From Treponema sp. (GTDB lineage Bacteria > Spirochaetota > Spirochaetia > Treponematales > Breznakiellaceae), in NCBI GenBank assembly GCA_009780545.1, contig WQZW01000020.1:1-11857 (forward strand): a DNA stretch of 11,857 nt, read 5' to 3'. Made by a program: the position numbers and the translations under genes. The notes under the pieces are model-generated. The model saw only the letters and a program-made list of their open reading frames with translations. It was not told where the DNA came from and searched no databases. Each line of letters begins with the position of its first letter. Position 1 is the stretch's first letter. Shown in pieces: positions 4,730 to 10,805 of the stretch.

Positions 4730-6595
4730 CTACCCCCGAACCTCGACCTCCCCGTCCCGCATTACGGCGATCCTGTCGCAGAGATATTCGGTCGCGGCCC
4801 GGTCGTGGGAGATGAACAGGATGGCAAGGCCCAGGCTCCGGCGGAGCTCGGCGAGGAGGTCCAGGATACGGCCGCCTGAGACGACGTCCAGGGAGCTGAC
4901 CGCCTCGTCGGCAACCAGCAGTTCCGGCTCCGGCATCAGGGCGCGGGCGATGCAGACCCGCTGCTTCTGGCCGCCCGAAAGCTCGGCGGCGCGGCGGTTC
5001 AGGAAGGAACGGTCAAGCCCGACCAGGGCCAACATCCTGTCCACCCGCAGTTCCCGTTCCGCGGGCGTTCCCCTGCGGCCCAGGTCCAACGGTTCCCGCA
5101 GCAGCCGGCCGATCCTCAGCGCCGGGTTCAGCGAGGCGCCGGGTTCCTGGAACACCGGCTGCGCCGCGCCCCGTTCCGGCCCCTCCCCCCGCCGCCGAAA
5201 AACGATCTCTCCCCGATAGGGGATCAGGCCCAGGACGCACCGGGCCAGCGTGCTTTTGCCGCTCCCGGAAGGCCCCTCCAGCCCGAAAATCTCCCCGGGC
5301 GCGATTTCCAGGTTCACCCCTTTCAGGACCGTCTTCTCCGACCGCTTCCGGAACGCTCCGATTCCCGGAGCCGGATACCCGCAGGAAAGGTCCCGGATAC
5401 GGAGCAGGGTGTCCGATGCGGAAGGGCTTTGGGGGGGGCAAGCCCCCCTCCGCTCCATCCCCACTACCGCGGGTATTCCGCTACCCCCCGAGCGGGGGCC
5501 CTGCCCCCGCAACGCCCCCGCATCGACCGGCAGGGCGTCGCGTCCTCCGGCCAAAACCGGTTCTTCCGGGCCGCGGGCCGGCGGGTTTTTCCTCCGGCCC
5601 ACGGCGACGGCAAGGCTTGCGGTGTAGGAATGTCCGGGCGCTTCGAAGAGGGTGCGGCTCGGCCCCTCGTCCACGATGCGGCCCTCCCGCATCACCAGGG
5701 TCCGGGAGCAGAGGCGGCCGGCAAGGGCCAGGTCGTGGGAGATGAAAAGGACCGCCGTGCCGAATTCCCGGTTGACCTGCCGGAGAAGCCGGACGATGTT
5801 TTCCCCGTTTTCCGAATCCAGGGAGCTGGTCGGCTCGTCGGCGATAAGCAGTCTCGGGCGGCAGGCCGTGGCCATCGCGATCATCACCCGTTGGCACATG
5901 CCGCCGGAAAGTTGATGGGGGAAGCTTGCGGCGATCCGTTCCGGATCGGGGAAGTTCAGGCGGCGGAGGATGTCGGCGATCTTTTCCGGCGGTGCCGGAA
6001 GCCGATGCAGGGTGAGGGCCTCGGCGATCTGTTTCCCGACCGGCATCAGCGGGTTCAGGGACCGACGGGGTTCCTGGAAGATCATGGCGATCCTGAGGCC
6101 CCGGATCCGGCAGAGTTCGGGTTCGGAAAGCCGGCGCAGGTCGATAAGCCGGCCTTCGGTCCCGGTTTCCGATCCGGGGGAATCGGTTACGGGCGGTCCA
6201 TCATCCAAAGGATGACGGACTCGGAGATTTGCGGGGCAAATCTCCGAATCCGATCTGCCTTCGGCAGATCGGATCGGGGGCGTTGCGGGGCGGAGCCCCG
6301 CTCGGGGGGTAGCGGAATACCCGCGGTAGCGGGGATGGAGCGAAGGGGGGCTTGGCCCCCCTCCCGGGGATTCGGATTCCGTGCGGAACAGTATCTCGCC
6401 GCCGGAGATTTTCGCCGCTTCCGGGAGCAGGCCGGTAACGGCGAGGGAAGTCAGAGTCTTGCCGCAGCCGGATTCGCCGACCAGGGCCACCGGTTCGCCC
6501 GCCTTCACCGAGAAGGAACAGTCCCGAATCACCGGAAGACCGGGCTTTCCGGTGATCTCCACCGACAGGCGGCGCACCTCGAGCAGGGTTTCCAT
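4730..6595 (-). CDS. Fused OppD-OppF-type peptide ABC transporter ATPase, 621 aa, interrupted in frame by two repeat copies
   Basis: Two complete ABC ATPase domains lie in one chain. The first has Walker A GESGCGKT (40-47), a Q-loop at Gln174 (IFQEPRRSLNP), signature LSGGMCQR (229-236), Walker B LLIADEPTSSLD (249-260), H-loop His287, and a GHSYT stretch (321-325) like the oligopeptide-specific tail. The second has Walker A GPSGSGKST (441-449), Gln483, signature LSGGQKQR (539-546), DEAVSSLD (563-570) and His597; it ends at 621 without the usual oligopeptide C-terminal tail. Residues about 73-147 are an insertion between Walker A and the Q-loop, coded largely by repeat copy B. Residues about 360-389 in the linker are coded by copy A. 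All nucleotide-binding motifs are intact, so it may still be active. ATG 6595 follows the permease stop by one base. It is the last gene of the operon and powers import from the cytoplasmic face. Confidence 0.92.
   Translation of the reverse strand: METLLEVRRLSVEITGKPGLPVIRDCSFSVKAGEPVALVGESGCGKTLTSLAVTGLLPEAAKISGGEILFRTESESPGGGPSPPSLHPRYRGYSATPRAGLRPATPPIRSAEGRSDSEICPANLRVRHPLDDGPPVTDSPGSETGTEGRLIDLRRLSEPELCRIRGLRIAMIFQEPRRSLNPLMPVGKQIAEALTLHRLPAPPEKIADILRRLNFPDPERIAASFPHQLSGGMCQRVMIAMATACRPRLLIADEPTSSLDSENGENIVRLLRQVNREFGTAVLFISHDLALAGRLCSRTLVMREGRIVDEGPSRTLFEAPGHSYTASLAVAVGRRKNPPARGPEEPVLAGGRDALPVDAGALRGQGPRSGGSGIPAVVGMERRGACPPQSPSASDTLLRIRDLSCGYPAPGIGAFRKRSEKTVLKGVNLEIAPGEIFGLEGPSGSGKSTLARCVLGLIPYRGEIVFRRRGEGPERGAAQPVFQEPGASLNPALRIGRLLREPLDLGRRGTPAERELRVDRMLALVGLDRSFLNRRAAELSGGQKQRVCIARALMPEPELLVADEAVSSLDVVSGGRILDLLAELRRSLGLAILFISHDRAATEYLCDRIAVMRDGEVEVRG
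5433..5519 (+). repeat. Structured repeat, copy A, in the linker between the two ATPase domains
   Basis: This copy of about 87 bp aligns with the reverse complement of copy B with about four mismatches and three one-base indels; a central block of 34 bp is identical (CTACCGCGGGTATTCCGC and on). It starts with a hairpin of six G facing six C (5433-5448) and carries a second hairpin, GCGGGGGC/GCCCCCGC (5492-5510). The 8-mer CGATGCGG (5414-5421) and its inverse CCGCATCG (5518-5525) flank it. It codes for residues about 360-389, read antisense relative to copy B. Confidence 0.85.
6196..6274 (+). repeat. Three consecutive hairpins extending copy B
   Basis: Hairpin one (6196-6220) pairs GTCC-A-TCATCC with GGATGA-C-GGAC around AAA. 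Hairpin two (6221-6247) is a perfect 12-bp stem around GGG, with arms such as CGGAGATTTGC. Hairpin three (6248-6274) is a perfect 12-bp stem around TTC, with arms such as CGATCTGCC. They follow each other with no spacer and no in-frame stop, coding for residues about 108-133 of the ATPase. Copy A has no counterpart. Confidence 0.85.
6276..6361 (-). repeat. Structured repeat, copy B core, inside the first ATPase domain
   Basis: This is the reverse-oriented partner of copy A. Its end hairpin is at 6344-6362 (8 bp, loop TTG) and its second hairpin GCGGGGC/GCCCCGC is at 6285-6301. The coding strand reads the element forward, giving a peptide that includes PRYRGYSATPRAGLRPATPP at residues 88-107. 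Near-duplicates flank the whole insertion: CCGGGGGAATCGG at 6174-6186 and CCGGGGATTCGG at 6364-6375. Confidence 0.85.
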
Positions 6596-6596
6596 C

Positions 6597-7382
6597 TCAG
6601 CCCCCGAACTTCCGGCGGAGGCCGTTGCCCAGGCAGTGGAAGCCGACGGCGGTGAGCATGACGGCAAGGCCGGGGGCCAGGGCGCACCAGGGGGCGTCGT
6701 ACAGGAATATCTGGGCCTCGGCCAGCATCCGTCCCCAGCTCGGTTCCGGGGGCTGGATGCCCAGGCCCAGGTAGCTCATCGCCGACTCGGCAAGGATTGC
6801 GTTCGAAAGCCCGATTGCGGCGGCCGGAAGCAGCGAACCTTTCAAATTGGGCAGGACGTGGACGAAAAGGATGCGGGGAAGGCCGCAACCGAGGAGCTTC
6901 TCGGCAAGGACGAAGTCGGCATCCCGGCAGGCAAGGGTCCCGCCACGGGCGAGGCGGGTAAAGCTCGGGACGAAGAGGACGGCAAGGGCCAGCAGCAGGG
7001 TGCCCTGGCCGTTCCCGAGCAGGGCCACCATCACCAGGGCGAAGAGGATGCCGGGAAAGGAGCTTACCGCGTCCATGACACGCATCACAAGTTCGTCGGC
7101 GATGCCGCCGAGGTAGCCGGCGACCAGGCCGAGGGCGGTTCCCAGGGCCAGGGAAGATGTCACGACGAGCAGGGCCAGGACCAGCGTCTGCCGGCTTCCG
7201 GCGAGGACGCGGGCCAGGACGTCCCGGCCGAAGTTGTCCGTTCCGGCCGGCCGCTCGATTCCGGGCGGGAGGAAGCGGTCGGCGGCCTCCATGCGGTTGT
7301 GGTCCGGGCCGAACAGGGAGGCAAACGGCATCAGCAGGATCGGGACGAGGAGGACGATGCCCAGCCTGAGTTCGCCGTTCAT
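6597..7382 (-). CDS. Peptide-type ABC transporter permease, OppC/DppC family, 261 aa
   Basis: An N-terminal hydrophobic helix (about residues 8-24) is followed by a periplasmic loop and the family hallmark GTDNFGRDVLARVLAGSRQT, where the BPD transport domain begins. Several membrane helices follow. The coupling motif lies in EKLLGCGLPRILFVHVLPN (EAA-like loop), and PNLKGSLLPAAAIGLSNAILAE leads to SYLGLGIQPPEPSWGRML, also typical of OppC. ATG 7382 overlaps the OppB stop as ATGA, so the two are translationally coupled. A longer in-frame extension upstream lies inside the OppB gene and was not used. With OppB it forms the transmembrane path for the solute captured by the binding protein. One base separates its TGA from the ATPase start. 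Confidence 0.95.
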   Translation of the reverse strand: MNGELRLGIVLLVPILLMPFASLFGPDHNRMEAADRFLPPGIERPAGTDNFGRDVLARVLAGSRQTLVLALLVVTSSLALGTALGLVAGYLGGIADELVMRVMDAVSSFPGILFALVMVALLGNGQGTLLLALAVLFVPSFTRLARGGTLACRDADFVLAEKLLGCGLPRILFVHVLPNLKGSLLPAAAIGLSNAILAESAMSYLGLGIQPPEPSWGRMLAEAQIFLYDAPWCALAPGLAVMLTAVGFHCLGNGLRRKFGG

Positions 7383-8335
7383 CTCCGCCTCCCCTCCAGC
7401 CCGATTCGGGGGTCTATCGCCCGTATGGCGATGTCCACCAGGGTGTTGGCCAGGATCACCAGGACGGCGGCCAGAACGACCAGGGCCTGGACCACGGGAA
7501 AATCCCGGGAGGCGATCGAGGCGACCAGGAGCCGGCCGACGCCGGGCAGGGAAAAGACCTGTTCGACAATGATCGAGCCGGAAAGCGTCTCCCCCAGGAT
7601 CATCCCCAGGACCGTTACGGCCGGAATCAGGGCGTTGCGCAGGGCATGCCGGTACAGGGCCAGGGGCCGGGAGGAACCCTTGCCCCGGGCGGTCCTGAAG
7701 TAGTCGGCCCGCTGTTCCCTGAACAGGGATTCCCTGAGGAACTTGGCCAAAATAGCCGCATTGGGGATCGCGACGGCGAGGGCCGCGGGCAAAAGGCCCA
7801 GGAGGAAGGCCGGAACGTTCTCCCGATGGTCGACGTAGGCCCCCACGGAAAAGAGGCGCAGGCCGATCCCGAAGCCCCAGATCAGGAGGATGCCGAGGAA
7901 GAAGCCCGGAATCCCCAGGCCGCAGGCGGTAAGGACGCCGGTCATGCGGTCGACGATCCCCCCTTCCCGCCTGACCGAAACCAGCGAGGTCGGGACGGCG
8001 ATGAGCAGGGTCAGGATCAGGGCCAGGGAGGCAAGGGAAAAGGTAACCGGGAGGCGTTCGGCGACCAGGCCGGCCACCCGTTCCCCCCGAAAGCGGACCG
8101 ATTCCCCCCAGTCGCCCGAAAAAATGCCCCCGAGCCACGCGAGGTAGCGGACGGCGGGATTCCGGTCCAGCCCGAGCTCGGACCAGAGACGGGCGATCTG
8201 TTCCTCGGTGGCGTCGATTCCCAGGGCGTGGACGGCGGCGTCGCCGGAAACGACGCCGAACGCGAGGAAGGAAAACAGCGAGACCAGGAAAACGGTGATC
8301 AGGGCGGAGCCTATTCTCCTGAGGGCGAAACGCAA
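7379..8335 (-). CDS. Peptide-type ABC transporter permease, OppB/DppB family, 318 aa
   Basis: The protein has the OppB plan: an N-terminal helix (RRIGSALITVFLVSLFSFLAF), a periplasmic region with LGLDRNPAVRYLAWLGGIFSGDWGES, then five further membrane segments. The coupling loop YFRTARGKGSSRPLALYRHALRNALIP is the EAA-type contact with the ATPase. VEQVFSLPGVGRLLVASIASRDFPVVQ and IDPRIGLEGRRR near the C-terminus are typical of the family. The start is a TTG at 8335 with GGAAGGA just upstream (8339-8345), a short spacing; no ATG gives a full N-terminal helix. The gap to the binding protein stop is 24 bases. The substrate class is inferred from the family as oligopeptides, though nickel or other solutes are possible. 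Confidence 0.93.
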   Translation of the reverse strand: MRFALRRIGSALITVFLVSLFSFLAFGVVSGDAAVHALGIDATEEQIARLWSELGLDRNPAVRYLAWLGGIFSGDWGESVRFRGERVAGLVAERLPVTFSLASLALILTLLIAVPTSLVSVRREGGIVDRMTGVLTACGLGIPGFFLGILLIWGFGIGLRLFSVGAYVDHRENVPAFLLGLLPAALAVAIPNAAILAKFLRESLFREQRADYFRTARGKGSSRPLALYRHALRNALIPAVTVLGMILGETLSGSIIVEQVFSLPGVGRLLVASIASRDFPVVQALVVLAAVLVILANTLVDIAIRAIDPRIGLEGRRR

Positions 8336-8359
8336 GTGTCCTTCCCGCTACCGGCCGTT

Positions 8360-9895
8360 CTACCTGGCGTACATCGAGGCGAAGTCGGTAACCGACAGGG
8401 GGTACTCCAGAATTCCGGCGAAGGCCCCCCGGCGGAAAACCCTGAAGGCCAGGATGTCCTGCAGGTAGACGCTGGCGGCATTTTCGACGACGGCCCGCTG
8501 TGCCAGGCCGTAGTACAGGATGCGGCTTTCCTCGTCCTGGGCGGAAACTGCCAGGTCGAAGGCCCGGTCGAACTCGGGGGCCGAAAAGTTGGTGAAGTTG
8601 GAACCGCTGTCCGAACGGTAGCGGGCCAGGAAGCTCCGGGGGGAGGCCGTCCTGCCGTCAACGGAGATCACCGTGGTCTGGAAGTCCCGGTCCCGGTTGA
8701 TCCGCGAAAGCCAGGTGGCCCAGTCCACGAGCCGTATCGTCGCCTTTACCCCGATCCGTTCCAGCTGCGAGACGATGACCTGCGCCGTATCGACATGCAT
8801 CGTGTAATTCGAGGGAACGGTAATCTCTATGGAAAGTTCCCGCCCCCCTTCCCCGAAGCCGGCCTCGGCAAGGAGGGAGCGGGCCAGTTCCGGATCGTGG
8901 GGATAGGCGGCCTCCAGGGATTCCTCGTAGTACAGGGAGAGACCCGGGATCACCGGGCTTCCGACAGGACTGCCCCTGCCGAAGAAGGCCAGGTCGATGA
9001 TTTCCTGCCGGTCGATCCCGTAGTTGAAGGCGCGGCGTACCCGGAGATCGTCGAAGGGCGGGGCTGCGTTGTTCAGGACGAATTTCTGCACCATCGCCGT
9101 ATGGAAGGGAACGACGTCGAAACGGGCCGGGTCGGCCTGCCGGGCGATGGCCTCGGTAAAGAAGGCCCCGTCTATGCTCCCGGAGCGCAGGGCCAGAAAG
9201 GCGGCGTACTGGTCGTCGAAGAACACGATCGTAACCTTCTCCAGCCGGGGAACGTCCTCCCGCCAGTAATCCGGAAACCGCCGCAGCACCAGCGACTGCT
9301 GGACCGTATAGCTTTCGACGAAGAAGGGCCCGGTGCCGACGGCCCGCGTCTGCCGGTCGGTACTGCCCGCCTTCACGATGCCCACGGTGAGGAAGGGGAG
9401 AAAGTCGGGGTCCGGCACGGACAGGTTGATCCGCAGGTCCCGTTCCCCGACGAATTCGATACTTTCGACGGCCCGCAGTCCGTCGAGGCCCGCTTCCGCC
9501 GCCGTTTCCAGGGAAAACCGCACGTCCTCCCTGGTAAGCGGCGAGCCGTCATGGAAGAGGACGCCGGAGCGGAGGGTAAACTCGTGGACGAGGCCGCCTT
9601 CAAGCATGCGGTAGGATTCGGCCAGGGCGACAGGATGCCGGCCTTCGGTGTCCGGCCGTACCAGGCCCTCGAACACGTTGAACATGATGCTCCTGCCGTC
9701 CGCCGAGCTGGAGGGCGCAAGCGGGTCCAGGGTGTCCGGTTCGGTGAAGAACGCATACCGCAGTTCGCCCGGCATGCCGGAAGCGGCCCGTTCCCCGGAA
9801 CAGCCGAAAAAGGCCGGCAGGAATGCCGCCAACAGAAGGGCCGCCTTCGGCAGGACCCGGTTCTTGCTCTCCGTCATCCCTCGATAGTACTTCAT
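8360..9895 (-). CDS. Extracellular solute-binding lipoprotein, family 5 (OppA/DppA-like), 511 aa
   Basis: A signal peptide (KAALLLAAFLPAFFGC) ends in a lipobox with Cys32. The mature part follows the SBP_bac_5 order: LRYAFFTEPDTLDPLAPSSS near the N-terminus, then FNVFEGLVRPD, LVHEFTLRSGVLFHDGSPLT and EDVRFSLE, which is the family signature region. Then come GTGPFFVESYTVQQSLVLRR, DDLRVRRAFNYGIDRQEIID and, near the C-terminus, AVVENAASVYLQDILAFRVF. Such proteins bind peptides (or in some cases nickel or sugars) outside the cytoplasmic membrane and deliver them to OppB/OppC. ATG 9895 is preferred because AAGG lies five bases upstream; ATG 9877 also keeps the signal peptide, but its GAGGG touches the start codon. 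The gene sits 92 bases downstream of the XRE gene with no clear promoter between, so it is probably read from the regulator promoter. Confidence 0.93.
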   Translation of the reverse strand: MKYYRGMTESKNRVLPKAALLLAAFLPAFFGCSGERAASGMPGELRYAFFTEPDTLDPLAPSSSADGRSIMFNVFEGLVRPDTEGRHPVALAESYRMLEGGLVHEFTLRSGVLFHDGSPLTREDVRFSLETAAEAGLDGLRAVESIEFVGERDLRINLSVPDPDFLPFLTVGIVKAGSTDRQTRAVGTGPFFVESYTVQQSLVLRRFPDYWREDVPRLEKVTIVFFDDQYAAFLALRSGSIDGAFFTEAIARQADPARFDVVPFHTAMVQKFVLNNAAPPFDDLRVRRAFNYGIDRQEIIDLAFFGRGSPVGSPVIPGLSLYYEESLEAAYPHDPELARSLLAEAGFGEGGRELSIEITVPSNYTMHVDTAQVIVSQLERIGVKATIRLVDWATWLSRINRDRDFQTTVISVDGRTASPRSFLARYRSDSGSNFTNFSAPEFDRAFDLAVSAQDEESRILYYGLAQRAVVENAASVYLQDILAFRVFRRGAFAGILEYPLSVTDFASMYAR

Positions 9896-9972
9896 TTGAG
9901 CCTTCATGGAAAGATGGAGGGTATCGATTGGGGGAATTTCTTTCATTCGGAGGGATGATCTATGGAAGAAAG

Positions 9973-9998
9973 CCGGCCGGTTTTCGGTTATCGGCCGG
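9973..9998 (-). terminator. Weak hairpin at the XRE stop codon, possible attenuator
   Basis: On the minus strand CCGGCCG (9992-9998) pairs with CGGCCGG (9973-9979) around a 12-base loop that contains the TAA stop of the XRE gene. The following CTTTCTTCC is only partly T-rich, so this may reduce rather than end transcription into the opp genes. Confidence 0.35.
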
Positions 9999-10359
9999 AA
10001 TCCGGGCCGTCCGGGGTTCCCGCCCCGTCCGGAAGCCGTCTTTCCTGCCTCCGCAGCAGGTTTTGGGCCATTTCCAGGACGAACTCCTGCGTGTCGGAGG
10101 AAAGCCTGCCGAACACGGCCACGAGTTCCTTCTCGTAGGGCGAGGCGGGGCCGAGCATCTCGCCCGAGCCGCGACGGAGCCATTCCTCGTTGACGGCGAA
10201 GGTCGCGCAGATCAGCTTGACGTTCTTGTCGGTAAGGGCGATCTTCCCGAGCTCGATCATCGACACGGTATTCTGCGTAAGACCGATCCGTCGGGCAAAA
10301 TCCCCCTGGTTCAGCCCCAAGGCCTTACGTACCAGCCGTATTCGGTCGAGCGCGTCCAT
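9988..10359 (-). CDS. XRE/Cro-cI-type helix-turn-helix transcriptional regulator, 123 aa
   Basis: Residues 4-62 form a classic HTH_3 domain: RIRLVRKALGLNQGDFARRI, GLTQNTVSMIELGKIALTD as the recognition part, then VKLICATFAVNEEWLRRGSGEML. The NEEWLRxGxGEM tail is usual in small repressors of this type. Residues 74-108 form a likely helical region (EKELVAVFGRLSSDTQEFVL) that may mediate dimers, and the last 15 residues are polar and Pro/Gly/Asp-rich. ATG 10359 was chosen because GGAAGGA lies just upstream and the TATAAT overlaps the alternative ATG at 10371, so the longer form (MEGKMDAL...) could not be made from that promoter. It precedes the opp genes on the same strand and may regulate them and itself; direct repeats at its promoter fit autoregulation, an inference. 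Confidence 0.88.
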   Translation of the reverse strand: MDALDRIRLVRKALGLNQGDFARRIGLTQNTVSMIELGKIALTDKNVKLICATFAVNEEWLRRGSGEMLGPASPYEKELVAVFGRLSSDTQEFVLEMAQNLLRRQERRLPDGAGTPDGPDSGR

Positions 10360-10369
10360 TTTTCCTTCC

Positions 10370-10396
10370 ATTATAGTCGCAACGGTGGAATATCAA
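10370..10396 (-). promoter_or_regulatory. Promoter of the XRE gene with short leader
   Basis: TATAAT (10370-10375) is consensus. TTGATA (10391-10396) is a good -35 match but only 15 bases away. The start point would leave a leader of only a few bases before ATG 10359. The 13-mer TATAATGGAAGGA is the same as before the 365-aa lipoprotein gene. Confidence 0.5.
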
Positions 10397-10417
10397 ATAC
10401 AGCTAGAAGAATATCAA
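10388..10417. repeat. Direct repeat GAATATCAA, candidate operator of the XRE protein
   Basis: GAATATCAA occurs at 10388-10396 and again at 10409-10417, start to start 21 bases, two helical turns. The first copy covers the -35 box of the XRE promoter, and a related TTTATCAAA lies near 10508. The position fits binding on one face of the DNA by a dimeric or stacked repressor. Confidence 0.4.
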
Positions 10418-10532
10418 CGACATGGAAAATTTTCAATACGACCGTTACCGAGCGAAAGCGCCGGTTTGCCGGATTCCGTCGGGCCGTAACCGGCCCTTTC
10501 GAACAAATTTATCAAATTCACTTGAAAGGTAC

Positions 10533-10561
10533 TTGACCTAATTAACATTTTCTGATACTAT
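10533..10561 (+). promoter_or_regulatory. Extended -10 promoter of the right-hand lipoprotein
   Basis: TTGACC (10533-10538) and TACTAT (10556-10561) are 17 bases apart, and TGA directly before the -10 makes it an extended -10 (TGnTACTAT). Transcription should start near 10568, about 230 nt before the ATG. Confidence 0.7.
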
Positions 10562-10568
10562 TTTAACA

Positions 10569-10805
10569 GTGAATTGTAAAGAATGCGGGCTTGGTGCGAC
10601 GAATGAGATGAGAATCCTCGGAATTTCCCGCCTTTTGACGGGCGGGAACAAGGTCAGGCTTCTTGAATGGGTCCGTCTCGCCTTTGCGGCGGAAAGCTCC
10701 GTCCGCAATTCACGCGGCTTCGATTTGGGCAACGGGGATCAGGCAGGGGAGAAAGCCCGGGAGTATTCCCGCGGCGAGATTTTGGAAAGAGGAGAAGAAG
10801 GATGA
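10569..10805 (+). CDS. Possible 78-aa leader reading frame (doubtful)
   Basis: A GTG at 10569, one base after the predicted start point, opens a frame that begins NCKECGLGATNEM and ends in a TGA overlapping the ATG of the lipoprotein (ATGA). The overlap and position would suit a leaderless, coupled small protein. There is no ribosome binding site, no family resemblance, and the last codons are simply the purine-rich binding site of the next gene. An internal ATG at 10608 would give 65 residues. Confidence 0.2.
   Translation: MNCKECGLGATNEMRILGISRLLTGGNKVRLLEWVRLAFAAESSVRNSRGFDLGNGDQAGEKAREYSRGEILERGEEG
10625..10648 (+). other. Perfect 8-bp hairpin in the lipoprotein leader
   Basis: TTCCCGCC (10625-10632) pairs with GGCGGGAA (10641-10648) around an eight-base loop. 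No T run follows, so it is not an intrinsic terminator; it may stabilise or regulate the leader. Confidence 0.5.
10790..10794 (+). promoter_or_regulatory. Ribosome binding site AGGAG of the right-hand lipoprotein
   Basis: AGGAG lies seven bases upstream of ATG 10802 in a purine-rich run and fixes the start. Confidence 0.8.

Larger units (their letters stand above)
10376..10801. other. Regulatory stretch without an established gene between the XRE and the right-hand lipoprotein genes
   Basis: This is the longest gap in the window and is AT-richer in 10380-10440 and 10500-10570. It holds the XRE promoter and repeats (10370-10417), a small hairpin GGGCC/GGCCC (10481-10496), the plus-strand promoter (10533-10561), a hairpin at 10625-10648 and a purine-rich ribosome binding site. 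A 78-codon frame (10569-10805) is open in it but is not convincing. Confidence 0.6.

Noticed and set aside
5433..6361. CRISPR-like array or IS element as an explanation for the repeats
   Set aside because: There are only two copies in opposite orientations, with no regular spacers and no transposase or long terminal repeats in the window.
5429..6655. Plus-strand frame of 408 codons spanning both repeat copies
   Set aside because: It is antisense to the fused ATPase. It does show that the repeat is open on both strands, but it lacks a ribosome binding site and any domain.
7646..9958. Open plus-strand frame of 770 codons opposite the opp genes
   Set aside because: It mirrors OppB and OppA on the other strand, with an acidic/Gly-rich composition typical of antisense readings. 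The opp proteins match known families along their full length.
10481..10496. GGGCC/GGCCC hairpin followed by TTTC as an intrinsic terminator
   Set aside because: The stem is only 5 bp, the T run is broken, and no plus-strand gene ends before it.
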